Origin: JAJCZZ01 sp964569085
GTDB taxonomy: Bacteria; Gemmatimonadota; Gemmatimonadetes; Longimicrobiales; Gaopeijiaceae
Direction: 5' to 3'
Assembly (NCBI GenBank): GCA_964569085.1
Contig: CAZMTA010000015.1
Location: 27,300 to 91,299, forward strand
Length of the DNA: 64,000 nt
In this document: positions 31,903 through 41,164 of the stretch, in pieces
How positions within the stretch are numbered: position 1 is the stretch's first letter
Layout of the letters: each line of letters begins with the position of its first letter
Made by a program: the position numbers and the translations under genes
Notes under the pieces: model-generated
What the model saw: the letters and a program-made list of their open reading frames with translations, nothing else
What the model was told of the DNA's origin: nothing
Database searches by the model: none

Positions 31903-32856
31903 ATGACCGACCTTCCCGAGACCGACTGGATCTGGCGCGACGGCGAGTTCGTCGCCTGGGACGACGCCAACATCCACGTCATGACCCACGCCCTCCACTA
32001 CGGCTCCTCCATCTTCGAGGGGATCCGCTTCTACCCCACCTCGCGGGGCCCGGCAATCTTCCGCCTCGAGGACCATCTCGTCCGGTTCTTCGATTCGTGC
32101 CGGATCTACCGCATGACCCCCTCCGTGGACCGCGCCGAGCTCATCGAGGCCTGCCGCGAGACGGTCCGCCGCAACGCCATCGACGAGGGCTACCTCCGCC
32201 CCCTCGCCTTCCGGGGCGTGGGTGCCCTGGGCCTCAACCCCACGCCCAGCCCCGTGGAGACGCTGGTGGTGGCCTGGGCCTGGGGACGCTACCTGGGCGC
32301 CGAGGCCCTGGAGAACGGTGTGGACGCGTGCGTGTCCACCTGGACCCGTCCGGCCCCCAACACCCACCCCACGCTGGCCAAGGCCGGGGGGAACTACATC
32401 AACAGCTGCCTCATGAAGATGGAGGCGCTCGAGAACGGGTACGCCGACGCCATCGCCCTGGGTGCCGCGGGCACCGTGAGCGAGGGGAGCGGGCAGAACA
32501 TCTTCCTCGTGCGGAACGGGACGCTGATGACCCCGTCGCTGGACGGGACCATGCTCGCCGGGGTGACCCGGGACACGATCCTGGTCCTCGCGCGCAAGCT
32601 CGGGATCCCCGTCGTCGAATGCACCGTCCCGCGGGAGACGCTCTACACCGCCGACGAGGTCTTCTTCACGGGCACGGCCTCGGAGGTCACCCCCGTCCGC
32701 AGCGTCGACCGGATCCCGGTCGGGAGCGGGCGGCCGGGGCCCATCACCCGCCGCCTCCAGGAGGAGTACCTGGCGGTGGTCCGGGGTGAGCGGGACGTTC
32801 CGGAGGGATGGCTCGACGTGGTGGAGCGGGTCCCGGAAGGGAGCGCCCCCGCCTAG
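31903..32856 (+). CDS. ilvE: branched-chain amino acid aminotransferase
   Basis: A 317-residue class IV PLP aminotransferase that makes Val, Leu and Ile from their 2-oxo acids. Lys160 in PTLAKAGGNYINSCLMKMEA is the PLP-binding residue; ALHYGSSIFEGIRFYPT near the N-terminus and GTVSEGSGQNIFLV and FFTGTASEVTPVRSVD later are typical IlvE motifs. Start at ATG 31903 fits the family; upstream in-frame codons are Arg/Pro-rich. No other branched-chain biosynthesis gene is adjacent. Confidence 0.95.
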   Translation: MTDLPETDWIWRDGEFVAWDDANIHVMTHALHYGSSIFEGIRFYPTSRGPAIFRLEDHLVRFFDSCRIYRMTPSVDRAELIEACRETVRRNAIDEGYLRPLAFRGVGALGLNPTPSPVETLVVAWAWGRYLGAEALENGVDACVSTWTRPAPNTHPTLAKAGGNYINSCLMKMEALENGYADAIALGAAGTVSEGSGQNIFLVRNGTLMTPSLDGTMLAGVTRDTILVLARKLGIPVVECTVPRETLYTADEVFFTGTASEVTPVRSVDRIPVGSGRPGPITRRLQEEYLAVVRGERDVPEGWLDVVERVPEGSAPA

Positions 32857-33017
32857 GCACCCGGTCGGAGCCGGACGGTCCGGCTCCGACCGCCCGACTC
32901 GGCACCTTCAGCCCGGGCCCGCGCGTTGGTATCATCCGTGGGGGGATTCTTTCGAATCGGTACGGCGGCGCGTGGGCTCCCATGGCCCCGCGCCGCTCAT
33001 GAGGTGGGGAGCGAATC

Positions 33018-33440
33018 GTGTCGGACCAGCCGGGTGCCGGAGGAGGTGCGGGCGGTGCGACCCGTGGAGGGTCGGACCGGGCCCGCCTCATCCTGGTCGT
33101 GGAGGACGAGGAGCCGCTCCGGCGGCTGGTCGTACGCATGCTCGACCGCATGGGCTTCGAGACCCTGGCCGCCGGCGACGGCGAGGAGGGCATCCGGCTG
33201 GCACGGAGCGCCCGCGACAAGCTCGACCTCGTGCTCACCGACGTGATCATGCCCCGGACCCGAGGGCCCCTCATGGTGGAGCGGCTCCGCAGCGAGGGCG
33301 TCCACGTGCCGGTCGGCTACATGTCGGGGTACTCCGCCGAGGAGCTCTCGCAGGAGGACCGCACGGCGCGCTTCCTGGCCAAGCCCTTCACCATGGAGGA
33401 GCTCGGACGCTTCGTGCGGTCCGTCCTCGACGAGGAGTAG
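33018..33440 (+). CDS. single-domain response regulator (CheY-like receiver)
   Basis: A 140-residue receiver domain preceded by about 22 Gly-rich residues. Acidic pocket EDEE, phospho-acceptor Asp75 (LVLTDVIMPR), switch Ser/Thr region (GYMSGYSAEEL) and Lys in FLAKPFT are all present. There is no output domain. The extended MSGYSAEEL phrase is typical of receivers paired with hybrid histidine kinases. GTG 33018 starts it after GGGGAGCGAATC. Its kinase is not adjacent; the orphan 7TM kinase at 16106 is one speculative partner. Confidence 0.92.
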   Translation: MSDQPGAGGGAGGATRGGSDRARLILVVEDEEPLRRLVVRMLDRMGFETLAAGDGEEGIRLARSARDKLDLVLTDVIMPRTRGPLMVERLRSEGVHVPVGYMSGYSAEELSQEDRTARFLAKPFTMEELGRFVRSVLDEE

Positions 33441-33516
33441 ACCGCACCGTCCGCCGCGGGGTATCGTGGGGCAGGGCACGCGCCCCACGCCCCGACCCGA
33501 CGACCCCGGAGATCCC

Positions 33517-34047
33517 ATGACCCGACGCGCCCTCGCCGCCGCCCTGCTCCTGGCGGCCACCGCTCCCGCCCTCGAGGCCCAGGAGGCCCCCGCCCCCCTC
33601 GAGACCGTGCGCAACTTCCAGCGGGTCTCGGACCGCCTGGCCTCGTCGGGGCAGATCGCCTACGACCAGATCCCCCTCCTCGCGGAGGAGGGATTCGAGG
33701 TGGTCGTGAACCTGGCCGTGGCCGACTCCGCCCGGAACGGGGAGGAAGGCTTCCGCGTGATCCAGCAGGGGCTCACCTACGTGCACATCCCCGTGGACTG
33801 GGAGAATCCGTCCATGGAGGACGTGGAGCTCTTCTTCGACGTCATGGAGGCGGTGGAGGGACGGAAGGTCTACGTCCATTGCTTCGCCAACATGCGCGCG
33901 TCCGCCTTCGTGTACATGTACCGGACGCTGGTGCAGGGCGTCCCCGAGGCGGAGGCGCGGGCCACCATGAACGAGGTGTGGGACCCGTGGGAGCTGGAGC
34001 AGTGGGGGGGGCTGATCGACCGAGCCCGCGAGGGGGCCGGTAGGTAG
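33517..34047 (+). CDS. exported protein-tyrosine-phosphatase-like protein
   Basis: A 176-residue protein with a signal peptide (LLLAATAPALEAQ). The core resembles dual-specificity phosphatases: IAYDQIPLLAEEGFEVVVNL, YVHIPVDWENP, then the P-loop VYVHCFANMRASAFVYMYR. The P-loop has only four residues between Cys and Arg (CFANMR) instead of the canonical five, a variant I recall in a bacterial PTP-like subfamily with HCxANMRxSAF; phosphatase activity is therefore not certain. Located in the periplasm. A GTAGGTAGGTAGG run follows the stop. Confidence 0.8.
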   Translation: MTRRALAAALLLAATAPALEAQEAPAPLETVRNFQRVSDRLASSGQIAYDQIPLLAEEGFEVVVNLAVADSARNGEEGFRVIQQGLTYVHIPVDWENPSMEDVELFFDVMEAVEGRKVYVHCFANMRASAFVYMYRTLVQGVPEAEARATMNEVWDPWELEQWGGLIDRAREGAGR

Positions 34048-34050
34048 GTA

Positions 34051-34202
34051 GGCGCCGGGGGACGACCTCCCTCGAGTCGGCACGCTCGGGCCTTCCTCGC
34101 GGGGGCACTCCCCCGTGGCGGATACGGCCCTCGCTCGGCGGCCCCGGGCCGACCGGGTCCCGGGGCCGATGGCCTTTTCGAGGGAGGTCGTCCCCCGGCG
34201 CC
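34051..34202. repeat. 152-bp element bounded by perfect 24-bp inverted repeats
   Basis: Arms at 34051-34074 and 34179-34202 are exact reverse complements (GGCGCCGGGGGACGACCTCC plus CTCG, and its complement). Between them are further nested stems: a 10-bp stem at 34139-34148/34159-34168 and GGGGG/CCCCC around CACT. It begins four bases after the PTP-like gene. It could be a MITE-like element, a cruciform-forming site or a strong terminator. No ORF. Confidence 0.7.
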
Positions 34203-34708
34203 CCCACCGTGCGGCTGGCGCGACCCGTCCACGCTACCCGTGCGGTCGTTCGGACGCTGCTGCCCGCGCCTTCGCGGTGGTAGTGGGCCCGCCACCATGG
34301 TGGCGGGCCTGGCCGGGGCGGGCGGCCCGGTGCGGGAGGGTACCCCTCCTGGACGGCGGGCCTGGCCCCGGCGGCGGCCCGGGGAGCGGTGGGCACTCCG
34401 CCCTGGTGGGTCGGGCCTCGCCTGCGGCGGGCGGCCCGGTGCGGGTCGGATGTGGTTCGAAATCCCCAGGACGGACGGGCCCGGGGGAGGGTTCCGGATT
34501 GGTGCCCGCCTGGGGCCCCGAATCCCCAGGAGGCGGACGGTCGGGGGGCGCTTGGGGAATCGGGGCCGCGTGGGGGCTCGGAATCCCCAACGTGGGTCCG
34601 ACGCGCGCGGATTGGGGATTTCGGTCCAGGAACGGCCGCGCATTGCCTCCGTCGGGGGGCGGGACCAACTTCCGGGGCATCCCTCCCCTACCCCTTCCGG
34701 GAGCCCGC
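34203..34708. other. 506-bp non-coding region with palindromes and short repeats
   Basis: No credible gene: in-frame extensions of the downstream protease are Gly/Arg/Pro-rich and lie before its signal peptide. Features: a perfect 24-bp palindrome (34286-34309), a 19-bp direct repeat (34318-34336 and 34427-34445), and five copies of CGRAATCCCCA-like boxes (about 34458, 34519 and 34579 on plus; 34552 and 34612 on minus). The boxes could be protein sites or remnants of repeats. The protease promoter must be in or after this region. Confidence 0.6.
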
Positions 34709-37700
34709 ATGTCCCGCCTGCACCTCTCCGCGGCCGCCTTCGTGGCCGCGCTCGTCTGCCTCCTCCCCTCCGCCCTCGCCGCCCAGGGCACGCGCTTCCT
34801 CCGCGACCCCGACGTGGGGCCGGACCACATCGCCTTCGTCCACGCCAACGACGTGTGGATGGTGGGGCGGGACGGGGGGCGGGCCTGGAGGCTCACCTCC
34901 AACGAGGGCGCGGAGACGGATCCGGCCTTCAGCCCCGACGGGCGCTGGGTGGCCTTCACCGGGGAGTACGGGGGGAACGCGGACGTCTACGTGGTGGCGG
35001 CCGAGGGCGGGCAGCCGGAGCGGCTGACCTGGCACCCCGGCGAGGACGCGGTCCAGGGATGGACGCCGGACGGGCGGATCCTCTTCCGCTCGGGGCGGAA
35101 GGGGCAGCCCACGAAGCTGTGGCAGTGGTACACGGTCTCGCCGGAGGGCGGGCTCCCGGAGGACGTGGGGGTCCCCCAGGCCTACCACGGCGAGATGAGC
35201 GCCGACGGGGACTGGCTGGCCTACCAGGAGATCGGCTACTGGGACCCGGAGTGGCGGAACTACCGCGGCGGCCAGGCCCAGCCGGTGAGCGTCGTCTCCA
35301 CCGAGACGTGGGAGCGGCGCACCCCGCCCCACGAAGGGGAGCGCCACATGGCCCCGGTCTGGCTCGACGGCGTGGTCTACTACATGAGCGAGCGGGACTG
35401 GGCGTCCAACGTCTGGTCCTGGGACCCCGCCACGGGCGAGGAGGAGCAGCACACCTTCCACACCGACTTCGACGTCAAGAGCCTGGGCGCGGGCGACGGC
35501 GTGGTGGTCTACGAGCAGGCCGGCTGGCTCTGGGAGCTGGACCCGGCCTCCGGTGAGACCCGGCGCCTGGAGATCCTGGCCGAGGGCGATCAGAGCTGGG
35601 CCCGGGCCCGCTGGGAGGACGTCTCCCCCGGGCAGCTCGGCAACGCCCGCCTGTCTCCCACCGGCGCCCGCGCCCTCTTCGAGCACCGGGGCGACATCTT
35701 CACCGTGCCCGCCGGCGAGGGGAGCTGGCGCAACCTGACCCGGTCCAGCGGCGTGGCCGACCGCCACCCCGCCTGGTCGCCCGACGGCGAGACCATCGCC
35801 TGGTTCAACGACGAGGGCGGCGAGTACGGCCTGGTGCTGGCGGACCAGGACGGCACGATCCGGCGGCGCATCGAGCTCGACGACCCGTCCTTCTACTACC
35901 AGGCCCGCTGGGCGCCCGACGGGAGCAAGCTCGCCTTCACCGACACCGACTACCGGGTGCTGGTCCTGGACGTGGCCAGCGGCGACGTGACCCACGTGGA
36001 CACGGACCGCTACGCCCACCCGGAGCGCTCCATGAACCCGGTGTGGTCCCCGGACTCCCGCTGGATCGCCTACGCGCGGCGCCTGGATACCCAGTTCCGC
36101 GCCATCTTCGTGCACGACACCGAGAGCGGCGAGACGCACCAGCTCACCGACGGCATGGCCGACGCCATCGACCCGGTGTGGGACGCCGGCGGCGACTACC
36201 TCTACTTCCTGGCCTCCACCGACTACGGCCTGAACACGGGCTGGCTGGACATGACGTCGTACGACCGGCCCATCACCCGGTCCCTCTACGTGGCGGTTCT
36301 CGAGGACGACGAGGCCTCGCCCTTCGCGCCCCGGAGCGACGAGGAGAACGGGCGCGACCCCTACGAGGACGACGAGGAGGACGACGACGAGGGGGAGGAC
36401 GAGGACGAGGCCGGCGACGTCGAGGAGGTCGAGATCTACCCGGTCCGGATCATGGACCGCATCGTGGCGGCCCCCGACCTCCCGGCCCGCAACTACCTGG
36501 GCCTCGCGCCGGGCCCCGAGGGTCACGTCTTCGTCCTGGAGGCCCGGCCGAACGAGCCCGGCGCCACCCTCCACCGCTACGCCCTGGAGGACCGGGAGCC
36601 CACCACCTTCCTGGAAGGCGTCCAGACCGCCGAGGCCTCCCACGACCGCACGAAGCTCCTGGTGCGCCAGGGCGGCTCGTGGCGGGTGGTCGGCGCCGCG
36701 GGCTCCCCGCCCTCGGGCAACGGGGACGACCGCCTGGCCCTGGACGGGCTCCGCGTCCGCATCGAGCCCCGGGCCGAGTACGCCCAGATGCTCCGGGACG
36801 GCTGGCGCTTCATGCGGGACTTCCTCTACGTGGACAACGCCCACGGCGCGCCGTGGGACGACGTCTGGGACTGGTACTCCGCCTGGCTCCCGGACGTGGA
36901 GCACCGCTCCGACTTCAACCACCTCCTGGACATGATGTCCGGCGAGATCGCCGTGGGACACTCCTACGTCCGCGGCGGGGACTACCCGGACCTGGACGAC
37001 CCGCGCACGGGCCTCCTCGGGGTGGACCTGGAGGAGGTGGACGGCTTCTACCGCATCGCCGCGATCTACGACGGCGAGGACTGGAACCCCGGGCTCCGGG
37101 GACCCCTGACCCATCCGGGCATGGACGTGGAGGTCGGGGACTTCCTCGTGGCCGTCGACGGCGAGCCCCTCCGGGCGCCCACCAACCCCTACCGGCTCCT
37201 GGAGGGGACGGAGGACCGCGCCATCACGGTCTCGGTGAACGACCGGCCCTCGGCCGACGGCGCCCGCCAGCTGGTGGTGGAGCCGGTGGGAAGCGAGGGC
37301 GGACTGCGCCAGTGGGCCTGGGTGGCCGAGAACCAGCGGCGCGTGGACGAGATGAGCGACGGCCGGCTGGCCTACGTCTGGCTCCCCAACACGGGCCAGG
37401 GCGGCTACACCTACTTCAACCGCATGTACTTCGCCCAGCAGGACCGCCGGGGCGCCGTCATCGACGAGCGCAACAACGGCGGCGGCTCGGCGGCGGACTA
37501 CATCGTGGAGATGATGGACCGGGAGCTCACCGGCTACTTCAACTCCAAGGCCTCGGACCGGAAGCCGTGGACCCAGCCCATGGCCGGGCTCTTCGGGCCC
37601 AAGGTCATGGTGATCAACGAACGGGCCGGCTCCGGCGGGGACCTCATGCCCTACCTCTTCCGATTCCACGACGTCGGGCCGCTGGTCGGCACCAAGACGT

Positions 37701-38017
37701 GGGGCGGGCTCGTGGGAACGTGGGACACCCCGCCCCTCGTCGACGGGGGTCGCTTCGTGGCGCCCCGGGGCGGCTTCATCGACGTGGACGGCAACTGGGC
37801 CGTGGAGGCCGAGGGCGTGGCCCCGGACATCGAGGTCCGCAACGACCCGGCAGCGGTCCGCCAGGGGCGCGACCCGCAGCTCGAGGCGGCCATCCGGGAG
37901 GCGCTGCGCCTCCTCGAGACCGAGGGCGTGGACCTCCTGGAGACCCAGCCGCCGGCGCCGGTGCGCTACGGCCGTCCGGGCAACCCGCCCCGCTCGCCGG
38001 GAGGGGGCGGTCGCTGA
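34709..38017 (+). CDS. tricorn-type S41 protease with TolB-like propeller
   Basis: A 1102-residue exported tricorn-protease homologue. Signal peptide ends ALAAQ (start 34709). Residues about 35-560 carry propeller repeats (FSPDGRWVAF, WSPDGETIAW); an acidic Asp/Glu linker follows; then a PDZ domain (VGDFLVAVDGEPL) and an S41 catalytic domain with Ser975 in NERAGSGGDLMPYLF and the partner sequences RNDPAAV. It degrades peptides from a proteasome-like system or the periplasm. No operon partner. ATG 34709 is the start; the reading frame is open for 198 codons upstream but without signal peptide character. Confidence 0.93.
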   Translation: MSRLHLSAAAFVAALVCLLPSALAAQGTRFLRDPDVGPDHIAFVHANDVWMVGRDGGRAWRLTSNEGAETDPAFSPDGRWVAFTGEYGGNADVYVVAAEGGQPERLTWHPGEDAVQGWTPDGRILFRSGRKGQPTKLWQWYTVSPEGGLPEDVGVPQAYHGEMSADGDWLAYQEIGYWDPEWRNYRGGQAQPVSVVSTETWERRTPPHEGERHMAPVWLDGVVYYMSERDWASNVWSWDPATGEEEQHTFHTDFDVKSLGAGDGVVVYEQAGWLWELDPASGETRRLEILAEGDQSWARARWEDVSPGQLGNARLSPTGARALFEHRGDIFTVPAGEGSWRNLTRSSGVADRHPAWSPDGETIAWFNDEGGEYGLVLADQDGTIRRRIELDDPSFYYQARWAPDGSKLAFTDTDYRVLVLDVASGDVTHVDTDRYAHPERSMNPVWSPDSRWIAYARRLDTQFRAIFVHDTESGETHQLTDGMADAIDPVWDAGGDYLYFLASTDYGLNTGWLDMTSYDRPITRSLYVAVLEDDEASPFAPRSDEENGRDPYEDDEEDDDEGEDEDEAGDVEEVEIYPVRIMDRIVAAPDLPARNYLGLAPGPEGHVFVLEARPNEPGATLHRYALEDREPTTFLEGVQTAEASHDRTKLLVRQGGSWRVVGAAGSPPSGNGDDRLALDGLRVRIEPRAEYAQMLRDGWRFMRDFLYVDNAHGAPWDDVWDWYSAWLPDVEHRSDFNHLLDMMSGEIAVGHSYVRGGDYPDLDDPRTGLLGVDLEEVDGFYRIAAIYDGEDWNPGLRGPLTHPGMDVEVGDFLVAVDGEPLRAPTNPYRLLEGTEDRAITVSVNDRPSADGARQLVVEPVGSEGGLRQWAWVAENQRRVDEMSDGRLAYVWLPNTGQGGYTYFNRMYFAQQDRRGAVIDERNNGGGSAADYIVEMMDRELTGYFNSKASDRKPWTQPMAGLFGPKVMVINERAGSGGDLMPYLFRFHDVGPLVGTKTWGGLVGTWDTPPLVDGGRFVAPRGGFIDVDGNWAVEAEGVAPDIEVRNDPAAVRQGRDPQLEAAIREALRLLETEGVDLLETQPPAPVRYGRPGNPPRSPGGGGR

Positions 38018-38018
38018 G

Positions 38019-38759
38019 TCAGCTCCCCGGGACCCGCGCGCCGTTGGGGAGGCGGTAGAGCGCCGCCACGGTGCGCCGGTCCCGGGACGAGACCGGCGGG
38101 GTGCCGGCCACCGAGGCGGCCATGACGTCCGTGGCGCGGTCGGAGTGCCGGAGGATGCCCAGGGCGTGCCCCATCTCGTGGGCGGCCACGTGGGCCACCA
38201 GGAGCTCCGAGGCCGGAACCTCCCGGCCTCCACCCACGCCCTCGTACAGGACCGTGCTGATGCTCCCGACGCGGAAGTCGGGCCCCTCGGACGTCTCGCG
38301 CCAGGTGACCTGGGTCACGCCGGCACGGGACGCGCTCCCGCCGGGGCCGAACCCCACCCGGGGCACCCAGTAGAGCTCCACGTCCCAGACCCGCACCGGC
38401 ACCCGCCCGTCGTCCACCTGGAGCGGGAAGGGATGGCCGTCCCACTGGAGGATCCCCGCCACCGCGGCGGCGTGGAGACGTCGCCGGGCCTCCCGGTCCT
38501 CCAGGGGCGGCGGCGGGACCCGCACCCGCAGGCGGCCCTTGGCCAGGGGCCAGCGGCGCACCTGGAAGCCCGCGCCCCCGGCGCACAGGTAGCCGGCGTC
38601 GCGGCACGCCTCCCGACGCTCGACGGTGGTGCCCAGCCCGTTCACCAGGGACGCCTCGGGGCAGGCCACGGCGTCCTCGCCCCCGCACGAGGGGGACCGG
38701 ACGGCCGACCGCCCCAACCAGGCGAGGACCAGGAGGCCCAGGATCCACGTTCGCTTCAT
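38019..38759 (-). CDS. matrixin-like zinc metalloprotease
   Basis: A 246-residue exported protein, with hydrophobic N-terminus (WILGLLVLAWLG) and Cys residues early. The zinc site AAHEMGHALGILRHSD is a metzincin-type HExxHxxGxxxH motif with one extra residue before the third His, the spacing often seen in bacterial matrixin-like proteins; the downstream TDVM supplies the Met-turn. The likely start is ATG 38759. Convergent with the tricorn-like protease gene, one base apart. A secreted endopeptidase is expected; substrate unknown. Confidence 0.85.
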   Translation of the reverse strand: MKRTWILGLLVLAWLGRSAVRSPSCGGEDAVACPEASLVNGLGTTVERREACRDAGYLCAGGAGFQVRRWPLAKGRLRVRVPPPPLEDREARRRLHAAAVAGILQWDGHPFPLQVDDGRVPVRVWDVELYWVPRVGFGPGGSASRAGVTQVTWRETSEGPDFRVGSISTVLYEGVGGGREVPASELLVAHVAAHEMGHALGILRHSDRATDVMAASVAGTPPVSSRDRRTVAALYRLPNGARVPGS

Positions 38760-38806
38760 GCGCCCACCATACCGTCCGCCCGGAGCGGGTGCCACGGAGG
38801 CAGCGC

Positions 38807-39880
38807 GTGAAGGCCTGGATGCTCCGGCGCACGGGCGGCCCCGGGGTCCTCCGCCTCGAGGACGTGCCGGACCCCGAGCCCGGCCCCGGCGAGGTGGCGG
38901 TCGCGGTGGACGCCATCGGCGTGAACTACGCCGAGGTCCTCTCCCGGAAGGGGCTCTACGGGTGGGCTCCGGACCGGCCGTACGTCCCGGGCATGGAGTG
39001 CGCCGGACGCATCGTGGCGCTGGGCGAGGGCGTGGAGGGACGCGCCGTGGGCGAGGCGGTGATCTGCGGCACGAAGCACGGCGCCTACGCCGAGCGGGTG
39101 GTCGTCCCGGCGGCGCGGGCCCTCCCGGCGGTGCAGGGCTTCACGGTGGAGGAGAACGCCGCCTTCGCGGTGAACTTCATGACCGCGTGGGTCGCCCTGG
39201 TGGAGATGGCCCGCCTCCGGGACACGGACCGGGTGGGGATCACGGCGGCGGCCGGGGGCGTGGGGACCGCGGCGGTGCAGATCGCCGCGGCCCGGGGCTG
39301 CCGCGTGGTGGGCATGGCCGGGACGGAGGAGAAGCTGGAGCGGGTGCGGGCGCTCGGGGCCCGGGCCACCGCCGCCTACCGGGAGCCGGGGTTCGAGGCC
39401 CGCCTGGACGACGCCCTCCGCTCGCTGCCCGACGTCGGCGAGGGCGGGTGGGCCGTCCCCGACGGGCCCGGTCCGGTGCGGGGGCTCGACGTGGTCCTGG
39501 AGGTGGTGGGCGGCGAGGTCTTCCGGGCGTGCCGCGCGCGCCTGGCGCCCTTCGGGCGGATCGTCGTGGCGGGGTATGCGGAGCTGAACTACACGCTCTG
39601 GAACCCCCTGTCGTGGTGGCGCGCGTGGCGGGGCGCGCCGCGGCTGGACGTGACCCGGTCCGCCGAGGACTCGGTGGGGATGCTGGCCACCCACGTGGGC
39701 TACCTCCTCCCCGACGAGGCCCGGCTCCAGGCGCTCTGGGGGGAGCTGGGCGCCTTCGTCCGGGCCCACGGCCTCCGGCCGGTGGTGGGCGCCACCTACC
39801 CCTTCGAGGCCCTTCCTGAGGCCCACGCCTTCATGGAGTCACGGGCGAGCGTCGGAAAGATCGTGGTGGTCCCCGGGTAG
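38807..39880 (+). CDS. zinc-independent MDR-family oxidoreductase (quinone-reductase-like)
   Basis: A 357-residue medium-chain dehydrogenase/reductase. The NADPH-binding sequence GITAAAGGVGTAAVQIAAARG and the substrate-channel phrase GVNYAEVLSRKGLY fit the quinone oxidoreductase/enoyl reductase branch; Cys and His ligands for structural or catalytic zinc are absent. GTG 38807, preceded by GGAGG at good spacing, was chosen over 38789. Likely reduces quinones or enones. Its neighbour at 40001 is another small oxidoreductase on the same strand. Confidence 0.92.
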   Translation: MKAWMLRRTGGPGVLRLEDVPDPEPGPGEVAVAVDAIGVNYAEVLSRKGLYGWAPDRPYVPGMECAGRIVALGEGVEGRAVGEAVICGTKHGAYAERVVVPAARALPAVQGFTVEENAAFAVNFMTAWVALVEMARLRDTDRVGITAAAGGVGTAAVQIAAARGCRVVGMAGTEEKLERVRALGARATAAYREPGFEARLDDALRSLPDVGEGGWAVPDGPGPVRGLDVVLEVVGGEVFRACRARLAPFGRIVVAGYAELNYTLWNPLSWWRAWRGAPRLDVTRSAEDSVGMLATHVGYLLPDEARLQALWGELGAFVRAHGLRPVVGATYPFEALPEAHAFMESRASVGKIVVVPG

Positions 39881-40000
39881 ATGGAGGGGGGCCGACTCCA
39901 TGCTCCGTGCCGCCAACGCCCGGACCGGAGGCGCCGCCCCCCTTCGAGCCTCCCGGCGGGGCGTCATGTCCCGCCCTCCTCCCCAACAAGGGGAAGCAGC

Positions 40001-40594
40001 GTGAAGATCCTTCTCGTCGGTGCCACCGGCACCATCGGCTCCGCCGTCCGCGACGCCCTCGCCCGCCGGGATCACGACGTGATCCGCGTGGGGCACACCT
40101 CCGGGGACCACCAGGTGGACCTGGCGGACAAGGCCTCCATCGAGAACCTCTACGCGGAGGTGGGCGCGGTGGACGCCGTGGTCTGCGCCGCGGGCGCCAC
40201 CGAGTTCGGCACGGTCCAGGCGCTGGACGACGAGGGCTACCGGACCTCGCTGGAGAACAAGCTCATGGGCCAGGTGAACCTGGTGCGCGTGGGCCTCGGG
40301 GCCGTGGCCGAGGGGGGCTCCTTCACCCTCACCAGCGGGATCCTCTCCCGCGAGCCCCAGCCCGGCACCGTGGCGGCGTCGCTGGTGGGGGGCGCGCTGG
40401 AGTCCTTCGTGAAGGCGGCGGCCCTCGACCTCGGGGGAAGGCGGATCAACGCCATCTGCCCCGACTGGGTGAAGGAGACGCTGGAGGAGATGGACATGGA
40501 TCCCGAGGTCGGCGTGGCCGCCTCCACCGTGGCCGAAGCCTACGTGGAGGTCGTGGAGGGCGACGCGACCGGCCAGGTCGTCCTCGTCACCTGA
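40001..40594 (+). CDS. short-chain dehydrogenase/reductase
   Basis: A 197-residue SDR protein with the nucleotide-binding LLVGATGTIGSAV at the N-terminus and CAAGATEFG later. It is short for the family, and the classical Tyr-x-x-x-Lys active site is replaced: the corresponding region reads SGILSREPQPGTVAASLVGGALESFVKAAALDL, as in the small SDR subgroup. GTG 40001 after GGGGAAGCAGC fits. Probable cytosolic reductase; substrate unknown. It follows the MDR gene by 120 bases. Confidence 0.9.
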   Translation: MKILLVGATGTIGSAVRDALARRDHDVIRVGHTSGDHQVDLADKASIENLYAEVGAVDAVVCAAGATEFGTVQALDDEGYRTSLENKLMGQVNLVRVGLGAVAEGGSFTLTSGILSREPQPGTVAASLVGGALESFVKAAALDLGGRRINAICPDWVKETLEEMDMDPEVGVAASTVAEAYVEVVEGDATGQVVLVT

Positions 40595-40620
40595 GCGCTC
40601 CTCCTCCCGTGGATACCTCC

Positions 40621-41112
40621 ATGCGATCCCTCGCCCGACACCCCGCCCTCCTGGCCGCCACCCTCCTCCTGGGAGGCTGCGCCTCCACGTCGGCGCCCGG
40701 CTTCCCGCCCCCGGCCCGGCCCGGGGTGCTGGTGGCCACCGACTTCGAGACGACCTTCCTCACGGTCCTGAGCCTCGTGGAGTCCCGGGGCATCCCGGTG
40801 CTCGTGGCCGACCGGGACTTCGGCAACGTCATCACCGAGTGGATCGAGTGGGCGCCGGGGGAGGTGGACCTCTCCGCCCTGGCCGACTGCGACCTCCGCG
40901 AGGACACGCCCGTGTCGGCGGCCCGGGGGCGCTTCGCCTTCGAGGTCCGGCCCCGGGCGAACCGGGCCCAGGTCACCGCGCTGACCCACTACCAGGTCGA
41001 GCGCCACCCGGGCTTCGACGACTCGGACCGGGGCTACGTGGACTGCGCCAGCACCGGCGAGTGGGAGCGGGCGGTCTACGACGCCCTCGGCGGGAGCCGG
41101 CTCCGTCCGTAG
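40621..41112 (+). CDS. lipoprotein of unknown function
   Basis: A 163-residue predicted lipoprotein: signal LLAATLLLGGC with Cys at about residue 20. The mature protein has a mixed fold with conserved-looking strands VLVATDFETTFLTVLSLVESRGIPVLVADRDFG. Two further Cys (DCDLRED and VDCASTGEW) may form a disulphide. No family recognised. It follows the SDR gene by 26 bases, so they may share a transcript. Confidence 0.75.
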   Translation: MRSLARHPALLAATLLLGGCASTSAPGFPPPARPGVLVATDFETTFLTVLSLVESRGIPVLVADRDFGNVITEWIEWAPGEVDLSALADCDLREDTPVSAARGRFAFEVRPRANRAQVTALTHYQVERHPGFDDSDRGYVDCASTGEWERAVYDALGGSRLRP

Positions 41113-41164
41113 CCCCGGAGCCGGCTCCTAGACCCCACCGCCCGGGGCGCGCATCTTCCCCCCC

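Noticed and set aside
32925..32990. Promoter with TATCAT upstream of the receiver gene
   Set aside because: The -35 partner (TTCAGC) is poor and GC-rich sequence gives such hexamers by chance; not strong enough to list.
34115..34708. N-terminal extension of the tricorn-like protease by 198 codons
   Set aside because: The extension is Gly/Arg/Pro-rich, precedes a clear signal peptide and overlaps repeats; the exported protein starts at 34709.
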